From Oscillospiraceae bacterium (lineage in GTDB: Bacteria > Bacillota > Clostridia > Oscillospirales > Oscillospiraceae): DNA of 48,449 nucleotides. Shown piece after piece: positions 23,929-32,260 of this stretch; the stretch's first letter is position 1, and every line of letters begins with the position of its first letter. The DNA is taken from the NCBI GenBank assembly GCA_022800525.1, contig JAAWQM010000018.1, positions 1 through 48,449 of the forward strand, written 5' to 3'. Under the pieces are notes generated by a model. That model saw only the letters and a list, made by a program, of their open reading frames with translations. It did not search any database and had not been told where the DNA came from. The translations under genes and the position numbers were made by a program.

Positions 23929-25329
23929 ATGATTGACCTGACCCTGTGCCTGGACCCCGGCGCGGACCGGCCCCTCTACCAGCAGCTCTACGACAGCCTT
24001 GCCGCCCAGATTAAGTCGGGCCGCCTGAAACGCGGCGACCGCCTTCCCGGCAAGCGCAGCCTCGCCTCGCAGCTGGCGGTCGCCGTCAACACTGTGGACA
24101 CCGCCTATCAGATGCTGGTGGCGGAGGGTTATCTGGAGGCCCGCGCCAAAAGTGGCTTCTTTGTTTTGGAGTACACAGACGTACTCCCTCAGACGGCCGC
24201 TCCAAGACAGGAGCCGCCTCCGCCTCCGGCGCCCGCTCCGAAATTTGACCTCTCCACCGGCGCGGTGGACACCGCGCTTTTTCCCTTCCGCACCTGGGGC
24301 CGCATCCAGAAGGAGCTGCTGTACAACGGCAGCGGTCTCCTCAGCCACGGCCACCGCCAGGGCGACCCGGAACTCCGCCGGGAGCTGGAAAATTACCTGC
24401 GCTCTTACCGGGGCGTGGTCTGTTCCCCGGAGCAGGTTGTGGTAGGCGCTGGGGTGGAATATCTGCTGGGACTGGTGGCGACTCTGCTGCATGGCAGCGT
24501 CGCGGCTGTGGAAAACCCCGGCTACGACCGCCCCCGGACCATCCTGGAGAACAATGGAATCGCCTGCCGCTATGTGGGCATCGACAACGGCGGACTGGAC
24601 CCCGCCGCTCTGGAATCCAGTGGGGCCAATCTGTGCTATGTGACCCCCAGCCATCACTTTCCAACCGGCGTCACCATGCCCGCCGGACGGCGGGCTCAGC
24701 TCCTCCGCTGGGCGGCGGCCCAGCCGGGACGCTACATCCTGGAGGACGACTATGATGCGGAATTCCGCTTCGACATGCGCCCCATTCCCAGTCTCCAGGG
24801 CATGGCGGGGCCTGACGGCCCAGTGGTATACCTGTGTACCTTTTCCAAGAGTCTGGCCCCCAGCATACGAATCGCCTGTATGGTCCTGCCCTGGCCGCTG
24901 CTGGAGCGGTACCGGCGGGCCTTCGGCAGCTATGCCAGCACCGTCAGCCGATTTGAGCAGCAGACGCTGCGGCTGTTTCTGGAAGAGGGATATTTCCCCC
25001 GCCATCTGGCCCGGATGCGGAGTGCATACAAGGCCAGGATGGAGCGTCTGACGGCAGCCTTGGAGGAGCGTTTCGGGCGGGAAAATATCCGTCTCACAGG
25101 GCGGCACACGGGGCTGCATCTGCTCCTGACGCTCCCGGACGGGCCGGGGGAGGAGAGGATGACCGCAGCCGCTCTCCGGGAGGGCGTGCGGCTGCGGGGA
25201 CTGAGCGGGTACTACATGGCGGACCGGGAGCAGTGTCCCGAAAACACGGTTGTTCTGGGCTACGCCTCCCTGCGGGACGAGGAAATTCCAGAGCTGGTGC
25301 AGGCCCTGGTCCGGGCCTGGAGAAAATGA
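23929..25329 (+). CDS. MocR/PdxR-family transcriptional regulator with aminotransferase fold
   Basis: A 466-residue regulator of the GntR/MocR family. The N-terminal winged helix-turn-helix (about 10-80) contains RPLYQQLYDSLAAQIKSGRLKRGDRLPGKRSLASQL; a linker with Pro runs is at 88-105. The C-terminal class I aminotransferase domain holds the PLP lysine K307 (TFSKSLAPS). Members respond to pyridoxal phosphate as an effector and control vitamin B6 synthesis or transport, GABA use and others. It is divergent from the ECF S component, with overlapping promoters. The start at 23929 is preceded by TTGGAGG; the TTG at 23917 is part of that site. Confidence 0.9.
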   Translation: MIDLTLCLDPGADRPLYQQLYDSLAAQIKSGRLKRGDRLPGKRSLASQLAVAVNTVDTAYQMLVAEGYLEARAKSGFFVLEYTDVLPQTAAPRQEPPPPPAPAPKFDLSTGAVDTALFPFRTWGRIQKELLYNGSGLLSHGHRQGDPELRRELENYLRSYRGVVCSPEQVVVGAGVEYLLGLVATLLHGSVAAVENPGYDRPRTILENNGIACRYVGIDNGGLDPAALESSGANLCYVTPSHHFPTGVTMPAGRRAQLLRWAAAQPGRYILEDDYDAEFRFDMRPIPSLQGMAGPDGPVVYLCTFSKSLAPSIRIACMVLPWPLLERYRRAFGSYASTVSRFEQQTLRLFLEEGYFPRHLARMRSAYKARMERLTAALEERFGRENIRLTGRHTGLHLLLTLPDGPGEERMTAAALREGVRLRGLSGYYMADREQCPENTVVLGYASLRDEEIPELVQALVRAWRK

Positions 25330-25359
25330 GAAGCTGTATTCACAGGCGCCGGACTGCCG

Positions 25360-25388
25360 GCATATCCCCCTGACTTGGCGCATATAGT
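25360..25388 (+). promoter_or_regulatory. Sigma-E-like promoter for spoIIP
   Basis: The -35 is GCATATC (25360-25366), the spacer 14 bases, and the -10 CATATAGT (25381-25388). It resembles the Bacillus sigma-E pattern (ATATT and CATACANT). spoIIP is mother-cell controlled by sigma-E in Bacillus, so the position makes sense. Confidence 0.6.
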
Positions 25389-25421
25389 TGGACAAGCAAA
25401 TCAAAAAGGGGGATATAACAA

Positions 25422-26621
25422 ATGACGATCCAACGGCGGCCCAGGCCGCAGTGGAGGAAGCGCGCCGCCGCGCTGGCGGCTGGGGGACTGGTGCTCTATC
25501 TGGTGGCGGCTACGGCGGCCAGCCCCACCGCCGCCTCGGCCTGGGAGGCGGTGAGCCGGCGGGGCGACGTGGCGCTGCGGCTGCTGCAAAGCCAGCTTGC
25601 AGGAGGGTGGAACGCCTCCGGCCTGCCGGTGGAGGCGGCGCTGGTTATCGGCCAGAGCCCGGTGCTGCGGTCCAATCAGGACGCGGTGCGGAACCTTCTG
25701 CGGACGGAGGAGGACGATGACAGCGGTCTCCCGGAGGAACCGGCGGAGGACGCGGTCCTGCCCGGCGAGCCCGCTCCGCCCGCTGCTCCGGTGACGGAGG
25801 AACCGGCAGAGACAGAGCTTCCGCTGGTCTTCGCGGACAACGGCGTGACCGCCAGGACGCTGGTGCCGTCCACTCCGTCGGGGTACGTCGTCACCGGGGA
25901 CGTATACATAGACAACCGGACGGACCAGGAGCTGGATGCAGGCATTTTTGACGAGACCTTCGCCGCCGCTCTTTCGGAGGAGGAGGGCCCGCAGGTTCTC
26001 ATTGTCCACACCCACGGCAGCGAGGCTTACACCATGCCTCCCGGTCAGGAGTACGAGCCCAGCGGAGACTGCCGGACGACAGACTGCAATTACAATGTGG
26101 TACGGGTCGGGGATGAACTGGCGCGGGTTTTGGAGGAGACGGGAATCTGCGTGCTGCATGACCCCACGCTCCATGATTATCCGGAGTACAGCGGGGCCTA
26201 TGGACGGTCCCTGGACGCGGTGGAAAAGGCGATGGCAGAGCATCCGTCCATTTCCATTGTGCTGGACGTTCACCGGGACGCCATATCCGACGGAGACGGC
26301 AATCCGTACAAGGTAATCAGCAATGTAGCCGGACTGAACATCGCCCAGATGTCCATGGTCATCGGTACCGACGGCGGGGGACTGGACCACCCGGAATGGC
26401 GGGAAAATTTGAAGCTGGCGGCGGCGGTGCAGCAGAAACTGGCGGACAGCTATCCGACCCTGATGCGGCCCATCACGGTGCGGAATTCCCGGTATAACCA
26501 GCATGTGACGCCGGGGGCGCTGCTGGTGGAGATGGGCGCGGCAGGGAATTCGCTGGACGAGGCGCTGGTGTCCGCAAGGCTCTTCGGAGCCGCGCTGGCG
26601 GAGACGCTGAAGGGGAAGTAA
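25422..26621 (+). CDS. spoIIP: Stage II sporulation protein P
   Basis: A 399-residue peptidoglycan hydrolase (amidase and endopeptidase) of the engulfment complex with SpoIID and SpoIIM. The N-terminus has a membrane anchor (about 15-38), a Glu/Pro-rich linker, and the SpoIIP catalytic domain from about residue 190. The core motif HTHGSE is at 196-201, followed by VRVGDELARVLEETG, the long-range VLDVHRDAIS, and NSRYNQHVTPGALLVEMGAAGN at the end. The HTHGSE pattern is the hallmark of the family. spoIID, gpr and spoIIM are not adjacent. It is single-gene, under the sigma-E-like promoter. Confidence 0.93.
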   Translation: MTIQRRPRPQWRKRAAALAAGGLVLYLVAATAASPTAASAWEAVSRRGDVALRLLQSQLAGGWNASGLPVEAALVIGQSPVLRSNQDAVRNLLRTEEDDDSGLPEEPAEDAVLPGEPAPPAAPVTEEPAETELPLVFADNGVTARTLVPSTPSGYVVTGDVYIDNRTDQELDAGIFDETFAAALSEEEGPQVLIVHTHGSEAYTMPPGQEYEPSGDCRTTDCNYNVVRVGDELARVLEETGICVLHDPTLHDYPEYSGAYGRSLDAVEKAMAEHPSISIVLDVHRDAISDGDGNPYKVISNVAGLNIAQMSMVIGTDGGGLDHPEWRENLKLAAAVQQKLADSYPTLMRPITVRNSRYNQHVTPGALLVEMGAAGNSLDEALVSARLFGAALAETLKGK

Positions 26622-26680
26622 CAGGCCTGTACGGTCTGTTTCCCGTCACACGGCGCTCCATCAACAGCAATTCACACACA

Positions 26681-26715
26681 TTCTTACTTCCGAACCGAAA
26701 GGCCGGAAGTAAGAA
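26681..26715. repeat. Palindromic repeat ahead of tsaE, copy A
   Basis: A perfect 12-base stem (TTCTTACTTCCG at 26681-26692 and complement at 26704-26715) with an 11-base loop AACCGAAAGGC. The CTTCCGAAC-GAAAGG core recurs at 27018. Confidence 0.65.
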
Positions 26716-26770
26716 TTGCCATGTTTTGCGGTTGCCCCGCCAGGGGCGAGCAAAATGGCTCAAATCGAAT

Positions 26771-26805
26771 ATATGATTTCCGGATTTTTAATTCGGAAAT
26801 CATAT
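26771..26805. repeat. Palindromic repeat ahead of tsaE, copy B
   Basis: A perfect 12-base stem (ATATGATTTCCG and complement) with an 11-base AT-rich loop. Copies A and B share the inner TTCCG/CGGAA of the stem and the 12-11-12 geometry. Confidence 0.6.
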
Positions 26806-26969
26806 CACAAGTTATTGCCATGAACATTTTTGGGCTTGGTCAGTGGATGCTTCCGCCGAAACCGATTAAGCAGAAACAGGCGGAGTTCCCGCTTCTTTGA
26901 GAAGTTTGTTAAGTTTTGCACGTTGCTTGTTTACTCATTCAATTACTGTGATTTTCTGCGCGGTTGGTC

Positions 26970-26998
26970 TTGCATTGTGGGGGAGAAGAGGATATAAT
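26970..26998 (+). promoter_or_regulatory. Promoter of tsaE-tsaB
   Basis: TTGCAT (26970-26975), a 17-base spacer and TATAAT (26993-26998). The tsaE ATG is 110 bases downstream. Confidence 0.7.
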
Positions 26999-27017
26999 GG
27001 ATAACCAAAGATTATTT

Positions 27018-27065
27018 TACTTCCGAACTGAAAGGTATTATTTCTGAATTTTCCATTCGGAAATA
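27018..27065 (+). repeat. Third copy of the palindromic repeat, in the tsaE leader
   Basis: The left part (ACTTCCGAACTGAAAGG) matches copy A and the right part (ATTCGGAAAT) matches copy B. A stem of 11 pairs forms at 27039-27049 and 27055-27065 with a five-base loop. It lies in the leader transcript, 42 bases before the ATG. Confidence 0.5.
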
Positions 27066-27107
27066 GCTGATACGGCGCTGCGTGTGCCGCAAGGAAAGAA
27101 CAAGCCT

Positions 27108-27539
27108 ATGGAAACCTATCTCACCCACAACGAGCAAGAGACCGAGCGGCTGGGCGAAGCCCTGGCCCTGCGGCTGGAGGCCGGGAGCGTCGTCGCCTAC
27201 GCCGGCGGCCTGGGGGCGGGGAAGACCGCCTTTACCCGGGGCCTCGCGAGGGGACTCGGCTGGAAGGGCCGGGTCACCAGCCCAACCTTCACCATCGTTA
27301 ACGAGTACGAGGGCAGGCTCCCCCTGTTCCACTTCGACCTGTACCGACTGGGGAACGAGGACGAGCTCTTCGACATCGGCTGGGAGGACTACCTGAACCG
27401 GGGCGGCGTATGCGCCGTGGAGTGGAGCGAACGGTTCCCCGCCGCCCTGCCGCCCGGGACCGTTGCCGTCACCATCGCCCGTCATCCGGAAAACGGGGAC
27501 TGGCGGGATATTACCATCAAGGAGGCGGAGGAAACATGA
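27108..27539 (+). CDS. tsaE: tRNA t6A synthesis ATPase TsaE
   Basis: The ATPase that cycles the TsaB-TsaD complex in forming threonylcarbamoyl-A37 in tRNAs. The protein has 143 residues with the P-loop GGLGAGKTAFTRG (about 33-45), SPTFTIVNEYEG (switch region), HFDLYRLG and EWSERFP, all family landmarks. The start at 27108 follows AAGGAAAG; a GTG at 27084 lies before that site. It overlaps tsaB by four bases. tsaD and tsaC are not in the window. It is followed by tsaB only, with MtaB in this window acting later on the same nucleoside. Confidence 0.95.
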   Translation: METYLTHNEQETERLGEALALRLEAGSVVAYAGGLGAGKTAFTRGLARGLGWKGRVTSPTFTIVNEYEGRLPLFHFDLYRLGNEDELFDIGWEDYLNRGGVCAVEWSERFPAALPPGTVAVTIARHPENGDWRDITIKEAEET

Positions 27540-28234
27540 AGCTGCTGGCGCTGGAGACCTCCGCAAAGGCTGCGTCCTGCGCGGTATTGGAGAACGGTCA
27601 GGTCCTGGCCGCTGCGTGGCAGGCCACGGGACTGACCCACAGCCGGACCCTGCTGCCCATGGCGGAGGACATGCTGAAAAACAGCGGACTGGATCTCCGG
27701 GACATGGACGCCCTCGCCGTGGCGGCGGGGCCGGGGTCCTTTACCGGGCTGCGCATCGGCATCGCCGCCGTGAAGGGGCTGGCCTGGGCAGCGGAAAAGC
27801 CCTGCGTCCCCGTGTCCACCCTGGAGGCCATGGCGTGGCCGCTGGCCCACCTGGAGGGCATCGTCACCTGCGCCATGGACGCGAGACGGCATCAGATTTA
27901 CAATGCCGTCTTCCTGGCGGAGGGCGGGACACTGACCCGCCTGCGGGAGGACCGGGCGGTCTCCCTGGAGGACGCCGCCGCCGACCTGGCGGGTATGGAC
28001 GGCCCCATGTATATCGTAGGGGACGGGGCGCAGCTGTGCTTCGATTTTCTCACCGGGCGGGGCGTTGAATGCCGGTACGCCCCGGTTCACCTGCGACTCC
28101 AGAGCGCGGTGGGCGTCGGGCTGGCGGCCTGCCGCCGGTGGCCGGAAAACGCCGTGTCCGCCCAGGAGCTGGTCCCCGTGTACCTGCGCCTCAGTCAGGC
28201 GGAGCGGGAAAGACTCGCCCGGGAGCATCTGTAG
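27536..28234 (+). CDS. tsaB: t6A complex scaffold TsaB
   Basis: A 232-residue inactive homologue of the TsaD/ASKHA fold which holds TsaD and TsaE in the t6A synthesis complex. It opens with MKLLALETSAKAASCAVLENG and contains VAAGPGSFTGLRIGIAAVKGLA around 62-83, a signature of the family. The start codon overlaps the tsaE stop (ATGA), so the two are coupled. rimI, often third in this operon, is absent. Confidence 0.95.
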   Translation: MKLLALETSAKAASCAVLENGQVLAAAWQATGLTHSRTLLPMAEDMLKNSGLDLRDMDALAVAAGPGSFTGLRIGIAAVKGLAWAAEKPCVPVSTLEAMAWPLAHLEGIVTCAMDARRHQIYNAVFLAEGGTLTRLREDRAVSLEDAAADLAGMDGPMYIVGDGAQLCFDFLTGRGVECRYAPVHLRLQSAVGVGLAACRRWPENAVSAQELVPVYLRLSQAERERLAREHL

Positions 28235-28258
28235 GGCCCGCCGTCTCCGTCGGCCCTT
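28231..28258. repeat. Short repeat shared with the upp terminator
   Basis: The block TGTAGGGCCCGCCGTCTCCG followed by TCGGCC matches the downstream copy TGTAGGACCCGGCGTCCCCA then TCGGGCC at 29024-29051. Both are imperfect hairpins, one before and one after upp. The first overlaps the last codons of tsaB. Confidence 0.5.
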
Positions 28259-28342
28259 ACGGAAACGCCGCGCCGCGAATGGCCGCATATCCATGTACAA
28301 TTTGTAGAATCTTGACACTAAAATACAAAGGAGAGAACCGCT

Positions 28343-28978
28343 ATGTTCAGTGAAAAAGTCCACGTCGTCAACCATCCCCTGCTGTCTCACAAGCTGACAA
28401 TTCTCCGCGACAAGAACACCTCCACCAAGGATTTCCGGGAACTGGTCAGCGAGATCGGGATGCTGCTGACCTACGAGGCTACCCGCGACCTGTCCCTGAT
28501 GGACAGGGAGGTGGAGACCCCCATCTGCAAGACCATGGCCCCCACCCTCAAGGGTAAGAAGTTCGCCGTGGTACCCATTCTCCGGGCCGGGCTGGGGCTG
28601 GTGGAGGGCGTACTGAGCATGGTACCCTCCGCCCGGGTGGGCCATATCGGCCTGTACCGCGACGAGGAGACCCTGGAGCCGGTGAAGTACTTCTGCAAGA
28701 TGCCCAAGGACATCGCTGAGCGGGACGTGCTGGTGGTGGATCCCATGCTGGCCACCGGCGGCTCCGCCGCCGCCGCCATCGGCTTTATGAAGGAGTACGG
28801 CTGCACCAGCATCAAGCTGATGGTCCTGCTGGCCGCCCCGGAGGGTATCGGGCGCATCCAGAAGGACCACCCGGATGTAGACATCTACTGCGGCGCGGTG
28901 GATGAGAGGCTCAACGAGCAAGGCTATATCGTCCCTGGCCTGGGTGACGCAGGGGACCGAATCTTCGGAACGAAGTGA
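28343..28978 (+). CDS. upp: Uracil phosphoribosyltransferase
   Basis: Salvages uracil to UMP with PRPP in the cytoplasm. The 211-residue protein has TYEATRDL, the [11 protein letters not shown] loop around 79-89, the PRPP-binding region [19 protein letters not shown] (about 127-145), and the uracil-recognition C-terminus [17 protein letters not shown]. Length and motifs are standard. It forms its own unit with a terminator, near tsaB but separated by a 108-base spacer with a repeat. GC-rich codons match its neighbours. Confidence 0.97.
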   Translation: MFSEKVHVVNHPLLSHKLTILRDKNTSTKDFRELVSEIGMLLTYEATRDLSLMDREVETPICKTMAPTLKGKKFAVVPILRAGLGLVEGVLSMVPSARVGHIGLYRDEETLEPVKYFCKMPKDIAERDVLVVDPMLATGGSAAAAIGFMKEYGCTSIKLMVLLAAPEGIGRIQKDHPDVDIYCGAVDERLNEQGYIVPGLGDAGDRIFGTK

Positions 28979-28983
28979 TGAAA

Positions 28984-29056
28984 AAAGCGGCCCCGTGAGG
29001 ACACGGAGCCCTACAGACAATCTCTGTAGGACCCGGCGTCCCCATCGGGCCGCTTT
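28984..29056 (+). terminator. Branched terminator after upp
   Basis: Outer arms AAAGCGGCCC (28984-28993) and GGGCCGCTTT (29047-29056) enclose smaller hairpins (CTACAG/CTGTAG) and the repeat copy. The right arm is followed by GCGTTT. It starts five bases after the stop codon. Confidence 0.6.
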
Positions 29057-29245
29057 GCGTTTGACTGCCCAAACGCTTTTTGCTCTTCAACGGCGTGGGC
29101 GTGTCGGTCAGGCCAGCGATATCATCAATAGAAACAGGGAGCAGGACAAAAAAAGAACCGCCCCCGCCGCGGGCAACGGCCTTCTTCCGGATCGCGCCTG
29201 CTCCCTGCGCATTTTTTGCGCATTCTGAAAAAGGACAAAATTTCC

Positions 29246-29274
29246 TTGCCTGCCGTCCCAGGAAGTGGTATAAT
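29246..29274 (+). promoter_or_regulatory. Promoter of pgi
   Basis: TTGCCT (29246-29251), a 17-base spacer and TATAAT (29269-29274), 55 bases before the ATG. Confidence 0.7.
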
Positions 29275-29329
29275 CTCCCTATCAGTGTATCCCCTATTCC
29301 ACTCAACAACAAAGGAGGACTATACAAAA

Positions 29330-30652
29330 ATGCTTCACGTAGATCTGACCAACGGCTCCGTTCAGGAGGAAAAATATCTTGGCGGCCTCCAGCAGGCCCA
29401 TAACTGGCTCCAGGAGGCTACTGGCCGCGGCAATGACTTTGTCGGCTGGGTGAACCTGCCCAAGGACTATGACAAGGAGGAGTATGCCCGCATCCAGGCC
29501 GCCGCGAAGAAGATCCAGTCTGACAGCAAGGCCCTGGTGGTTATCGGCATCGGCGGCAGCTACCTGGGCGCACGCGCGGTCATCGAGCTGCTGGGCTCCA
29601 ATAACTACAATCTGAAAAAGAAGGATACCCCCAATATCTATTTCGCCGGCAACGGTCTCAGCGGCGACGCCATGCAGGAGATTTTCGACCTGATTGGCGA
29701 CGACGATTTCTCCGTGAACGTCATCTCCAAGTCCGGCACCACCACCGAGCCCGCCGTGGCCTTCCGCTTCTTCAAGGCCCGCCTGGAGGAGAAGTACGGC
29801 AAGGCTGAAGCCGCCAAGCGCATCTACGCCACCACTGACAAGGCCAGGGGCGCTCTGAAGGCTCTGGCCACCGCCGAGGGCTACGAGACCTTTGTGGTGC
29901 CTGACGATGTAGGCGGACGCTTCAGCGTGCTGACTGCCGTGGGCCTGCTGCCTATCGCCGTGGCCGGAGTGAATCTGGACGAGCTTATGGGCGGCGCGGC
30001 CGAGATGATGGAGGCCTGCCGCAAGGCGGACCTGTCCGCCAACCCCGCGTGGCAGTACGCCGCCGCCCGCAGCGACCTGTACCAGCAGGGCAAGCGGATT
30101 GAGGTCCTGGCGGCCTATGAGCCCCGGGCGCGGTTCTTTACCGAGTGGTGGAAGCAGCTCTACGGCGAGAGCGAGGGCAAGGACGGCAAGGGCCTCTTCC
30201 CCGCCAGCGTGGAGTTCACCGCCGACCTGCACTCCATGGGCCAGTACCTCCAGGATGGCGAGCGGACCATGTTTGAGACGGTCATCCGCTTCGGCAAGAG
30301 CAAGCATCAGCTGTGCGTGCCCCGGGACGAGGCCGATGGCGACGGCCTGAACTTCCTGGCCGGGAAGGACATGGACTTCATTGCCACCCAGGCCATGGAC
30401 GGCACCCTGCTGGCCCACGTGGAGGGCGGCGTACCCAACCTGATTGTCCGCGCGGGTGAGATCAACGCCCGCACCTGCGGCGAGCTGATCTATTTCTTTG
30501 AGTACTCCTGCGGCCTGTCCGGGTATATCCTGGGGGTGAACCCCTTTGACCAGCCCGGCGTGGAGGCGTACAAGAAGAACATGTTCGCCCTGCTGAACAA
30601 GCCCGGCTATGAGGACAAGGGCGCGGAGCTCCGCGCGAAGCTGGGCCGGTAA
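29330..30652 (+). CDS. pgi: Glucose-6-phosphate isomerase
   Basis: Interconverts glucose 6-phosphate and fructose 6-phosphate in glycolysis. The 440-residue form is the short Gram-positive type. Motifs include [16 protein letters not shown] (near 74-89), [18 protein letters not shown] (near 129-146), and the late [33 protein letters not shown]. An AAAGGAGG ribosome site precedes 29330; an upstream frame to 29216 lacks one. It is monocistronic, with its own promoter and a terminator at 30677-30704. Confidence 0.97.
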   Translation: MLHVDLTNGSVQEEKYLGGLQQAHNWLQEATGRGNDFVGWVNLPKDYDKEEYARIQAAAKKIQSDSKALVVIGIGGSYLGARAVIELLGSNNYNLKKKDTPNIYFAGNGLSGDAMQEIFDLIGDDDFSVNVISKSGTTTEPAVAFRFFKARLEEKYGKAEAAKRIYATTDKARGALKALATAEGYETFVVPDDVGGRFSVLTAVGLLPIAVAGVNLDELMGGAAEMMEACRKADLSANPAWQYAAARSDLYQQGKRIEVLAAYEPRARFFTEWWKQLYGESEGKDGKGLFPASVEFTADLHSMGQYLQDGERTMFETVIRFGKSKHQLCVPRDEADGDGLNFLAGKDMDFIATQAMDGTLLAHVEGGVPNLIVRAGEINARTCGELIYFFEYSCGLSGYILGVNPFDQPGVEAYKKNMFALLNKPGYEDKGAELRAKLGR

Positions 30653-30676
30653 ATTTCCTGATAAGTTTTCCTTTCG

Positions 30677-30704
30677 GGCCCTGGAGACGCGAATCTCCAG
30701 GGCC
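30677..30704 (+). terminator. Terminator of pgi
   Basis: An 11-base stem (GGCCCTGGAGA and complement) with a six-base loop, followed by TTCCTC, 24 bases after the stop. It starts a gene-free stretch (30653-31125) which otherwise holds the promoter of the radical SAM gene and no convincing gene. Confidence 0.55.
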
Positions 30705-31067
30705 TTCCTCGGCTGTTCGGCGGCAAAACCGGCGGCCTTGATTACGCGGAGCCGACGGTTCCTTACTGTTCCATCGCCCTCGGTAAACGAGAAGTTTTGA
30801 AATTTGAACTGCAGCCCAAAACGCCGTGCGGCTTTATTGCTTCCTCCATGTCAAAAAGATTCCAGCCATTGCGCCGGAAAGGATTACCGGCGCAGACCTG
30901 ACAAACAGCCATTCAAGCACATGAAAAGCAGCTCCCAAACGGCGGTTTCAGGGTCATTATAATCCCAGCCCAAGTAGGGGCTGTTTAATGACGTATAAGG
31001 CAGAAAAAGCGATGATAAGAACCGCGCGCAGCGAGATGAGCAGCCAATGGGGCGAGTTTCTTCCCTC

Positions 31068-31096
31068 TTGCCAAAAGCGTTGTTTCACGGTATACT
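31068..31096 (+). promoter_or_regulatory. Promoter of the radical SAM maturase gene
   Basis: TTGCCA (31068-31073), a 17-base spacer and TATACT (31091-31096). The ATG is 30 bases downstream, with an AGGGGGG-type site before it. Confidence 0.65.
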
Positions 31097-31125
31097 GTCA
31101 AAAAAGGTTCAGGGGGGAATAGGAT

Positions 31126-32256
31126 ATGCCGCCAATCAGCGTGATGATAAAACCAGCGTCCAGCCTCTGCAACATGTCCTGCCGGTACTGCTTTTACTGC
31201 GATGAGGCCAGCAAGCGGGAGCGCAGCTCCTATGGCTTTATGTCCGAAGAGACGCTGAAAAACGTGATCCGCCGGACGCTGCTGCGGGCGGAGCATTCCA
31301 TCAGCTACGCCTACCAGGGCGGGGAGCCTACGCTGCGGGGGCTGGACTTTTTTAAGCAGGCGGCCGCTTACCAGAAGCAGTATAACCAGAGAGGAATCCG
31401 CGTTTCCAATGCGCTCCAGACCAACGGATATGCGATAGACGAGGCTTGGTGCGGATTTTTGCGGGAGAATAATTTCCTGGTGGGACTCTCCGTTGACGGC
31501 ACGCGGGAGCTCCATGATGCGCTTCGGCGTGACAAAAACGGCGGAGGAACCTATGACCAGGTCCTCCGCGCGGCAAAGCTGTTCGACCAAAATGGCGTGC
31601 AGTACAATATCCTCACCGTTGTCACCGCCGGATTGGCCCGCAGCGCAGAAACCGTATACCGGGAATATCAGAGGCGCGGCTGGCGCTACCAGCAGTATAT
31701 CGCCTGTCTGGACCCGCTGGGGGAGCCCTGCGGCAGCTCGGAATTCTCATTGCTGCCGGAGGACTACGGCAGCTTCCTGGCGGAGCTGTTCCGCCTGTGG
31801 TACGCAGACGTCGAACGGGGAACGCAGCCGTATATCCGCCAGTTTGAAAACTATGCCGGGCTTGCCGCCGGAATCATGGCGGAGTCCTGCGACCAGCGGG
31901 GGACCTGCAGCGTCCAATACGTGGTGGAAGCGGACGGCAGCGTGTACCCCTGCGACTTCTACATGCTGGACGCCTGCCGGCTGGGGAATTTCAACACGGA
32001 CCACCTGGAGCGGATTGACGCGGCGCGGAAGGCTTCCGGCTTCATTGAGCGATCTTTGAAGCTGGACGAGATGTGCCGGACATGCCGGTACGCTCCGCTC
32101 TGCAGGGGAGGATGCCAGCGGCACAGGGAGCCGGTCCCCGGCACAGAGCGGTACAGAAACTACTTCTGCAAGGGTTACCAGCTCTTTTTTGAGGAAAGCT
32201 ACGACAAACTGATGGAATTGGGTACGGCGCTGGCAAAGGCGCGCCGGGTCCGATAG
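31126..32256 (+). CDS. Anaerobic sulfatase-maturase-type radical SAM/SPASM enzyme
   Basis: A 376-residue enzyme closely resembling anSME, which oxidises an active-site Cys or Ser of sulfatases to formylglycine under anaerobic conditions. The radical SAM cluster cysteines are C15, C19 and C22 (SSLCNMSCRYCFY), followed by YAYQGGEPTLRGLDFF and LQTNGYAIDEAW. The C-terminal SPASM region supplies two auxiliary Fe-S clusters: ESCDQRGTC, VYPCDFYMLD (with the likely catalytic Asp) and CRTCRYAPLCRGGCQRH...YFCKGY. No sulfatase gene is visible in the window, so the client is unknown. It ends four bases from a convergent TauE/SafE gene. Confidence 0.9.
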   Translation: MPPISVMIKPASSLCNMSCRYCFYCDEASKRERSSYGFMSEETLKNVIRRTLLRAEHSISYAYQGGEPTLRGLDFFKQAAAYQKQYNQRGIRVSNALQTNGYAIDEAWCGFLRENNFLVGLSVDGTRELHDALRRDKNGGGTYDQVLRAAKLFDQNGVQYNILTVVTAGLARSAETVYREYQRRGWRYQQYIACLDPLGEPCGSSEFSLLPEDYGSFLAELFRLWYADVERGTQPYIRQFENYAGLAAGIMAESCDQRGTCSVQYVVEADGSVYPCDFYMLDACRLGNFNTDHLERIDAARKASGFIERSLKLDEMCRTCRYAPLCRGGCQRHREPVPGTERYRNYFCKGYQLFFEESYDKLMELGTALAKARRVR

Positions 32257-32260
32257 GCCG

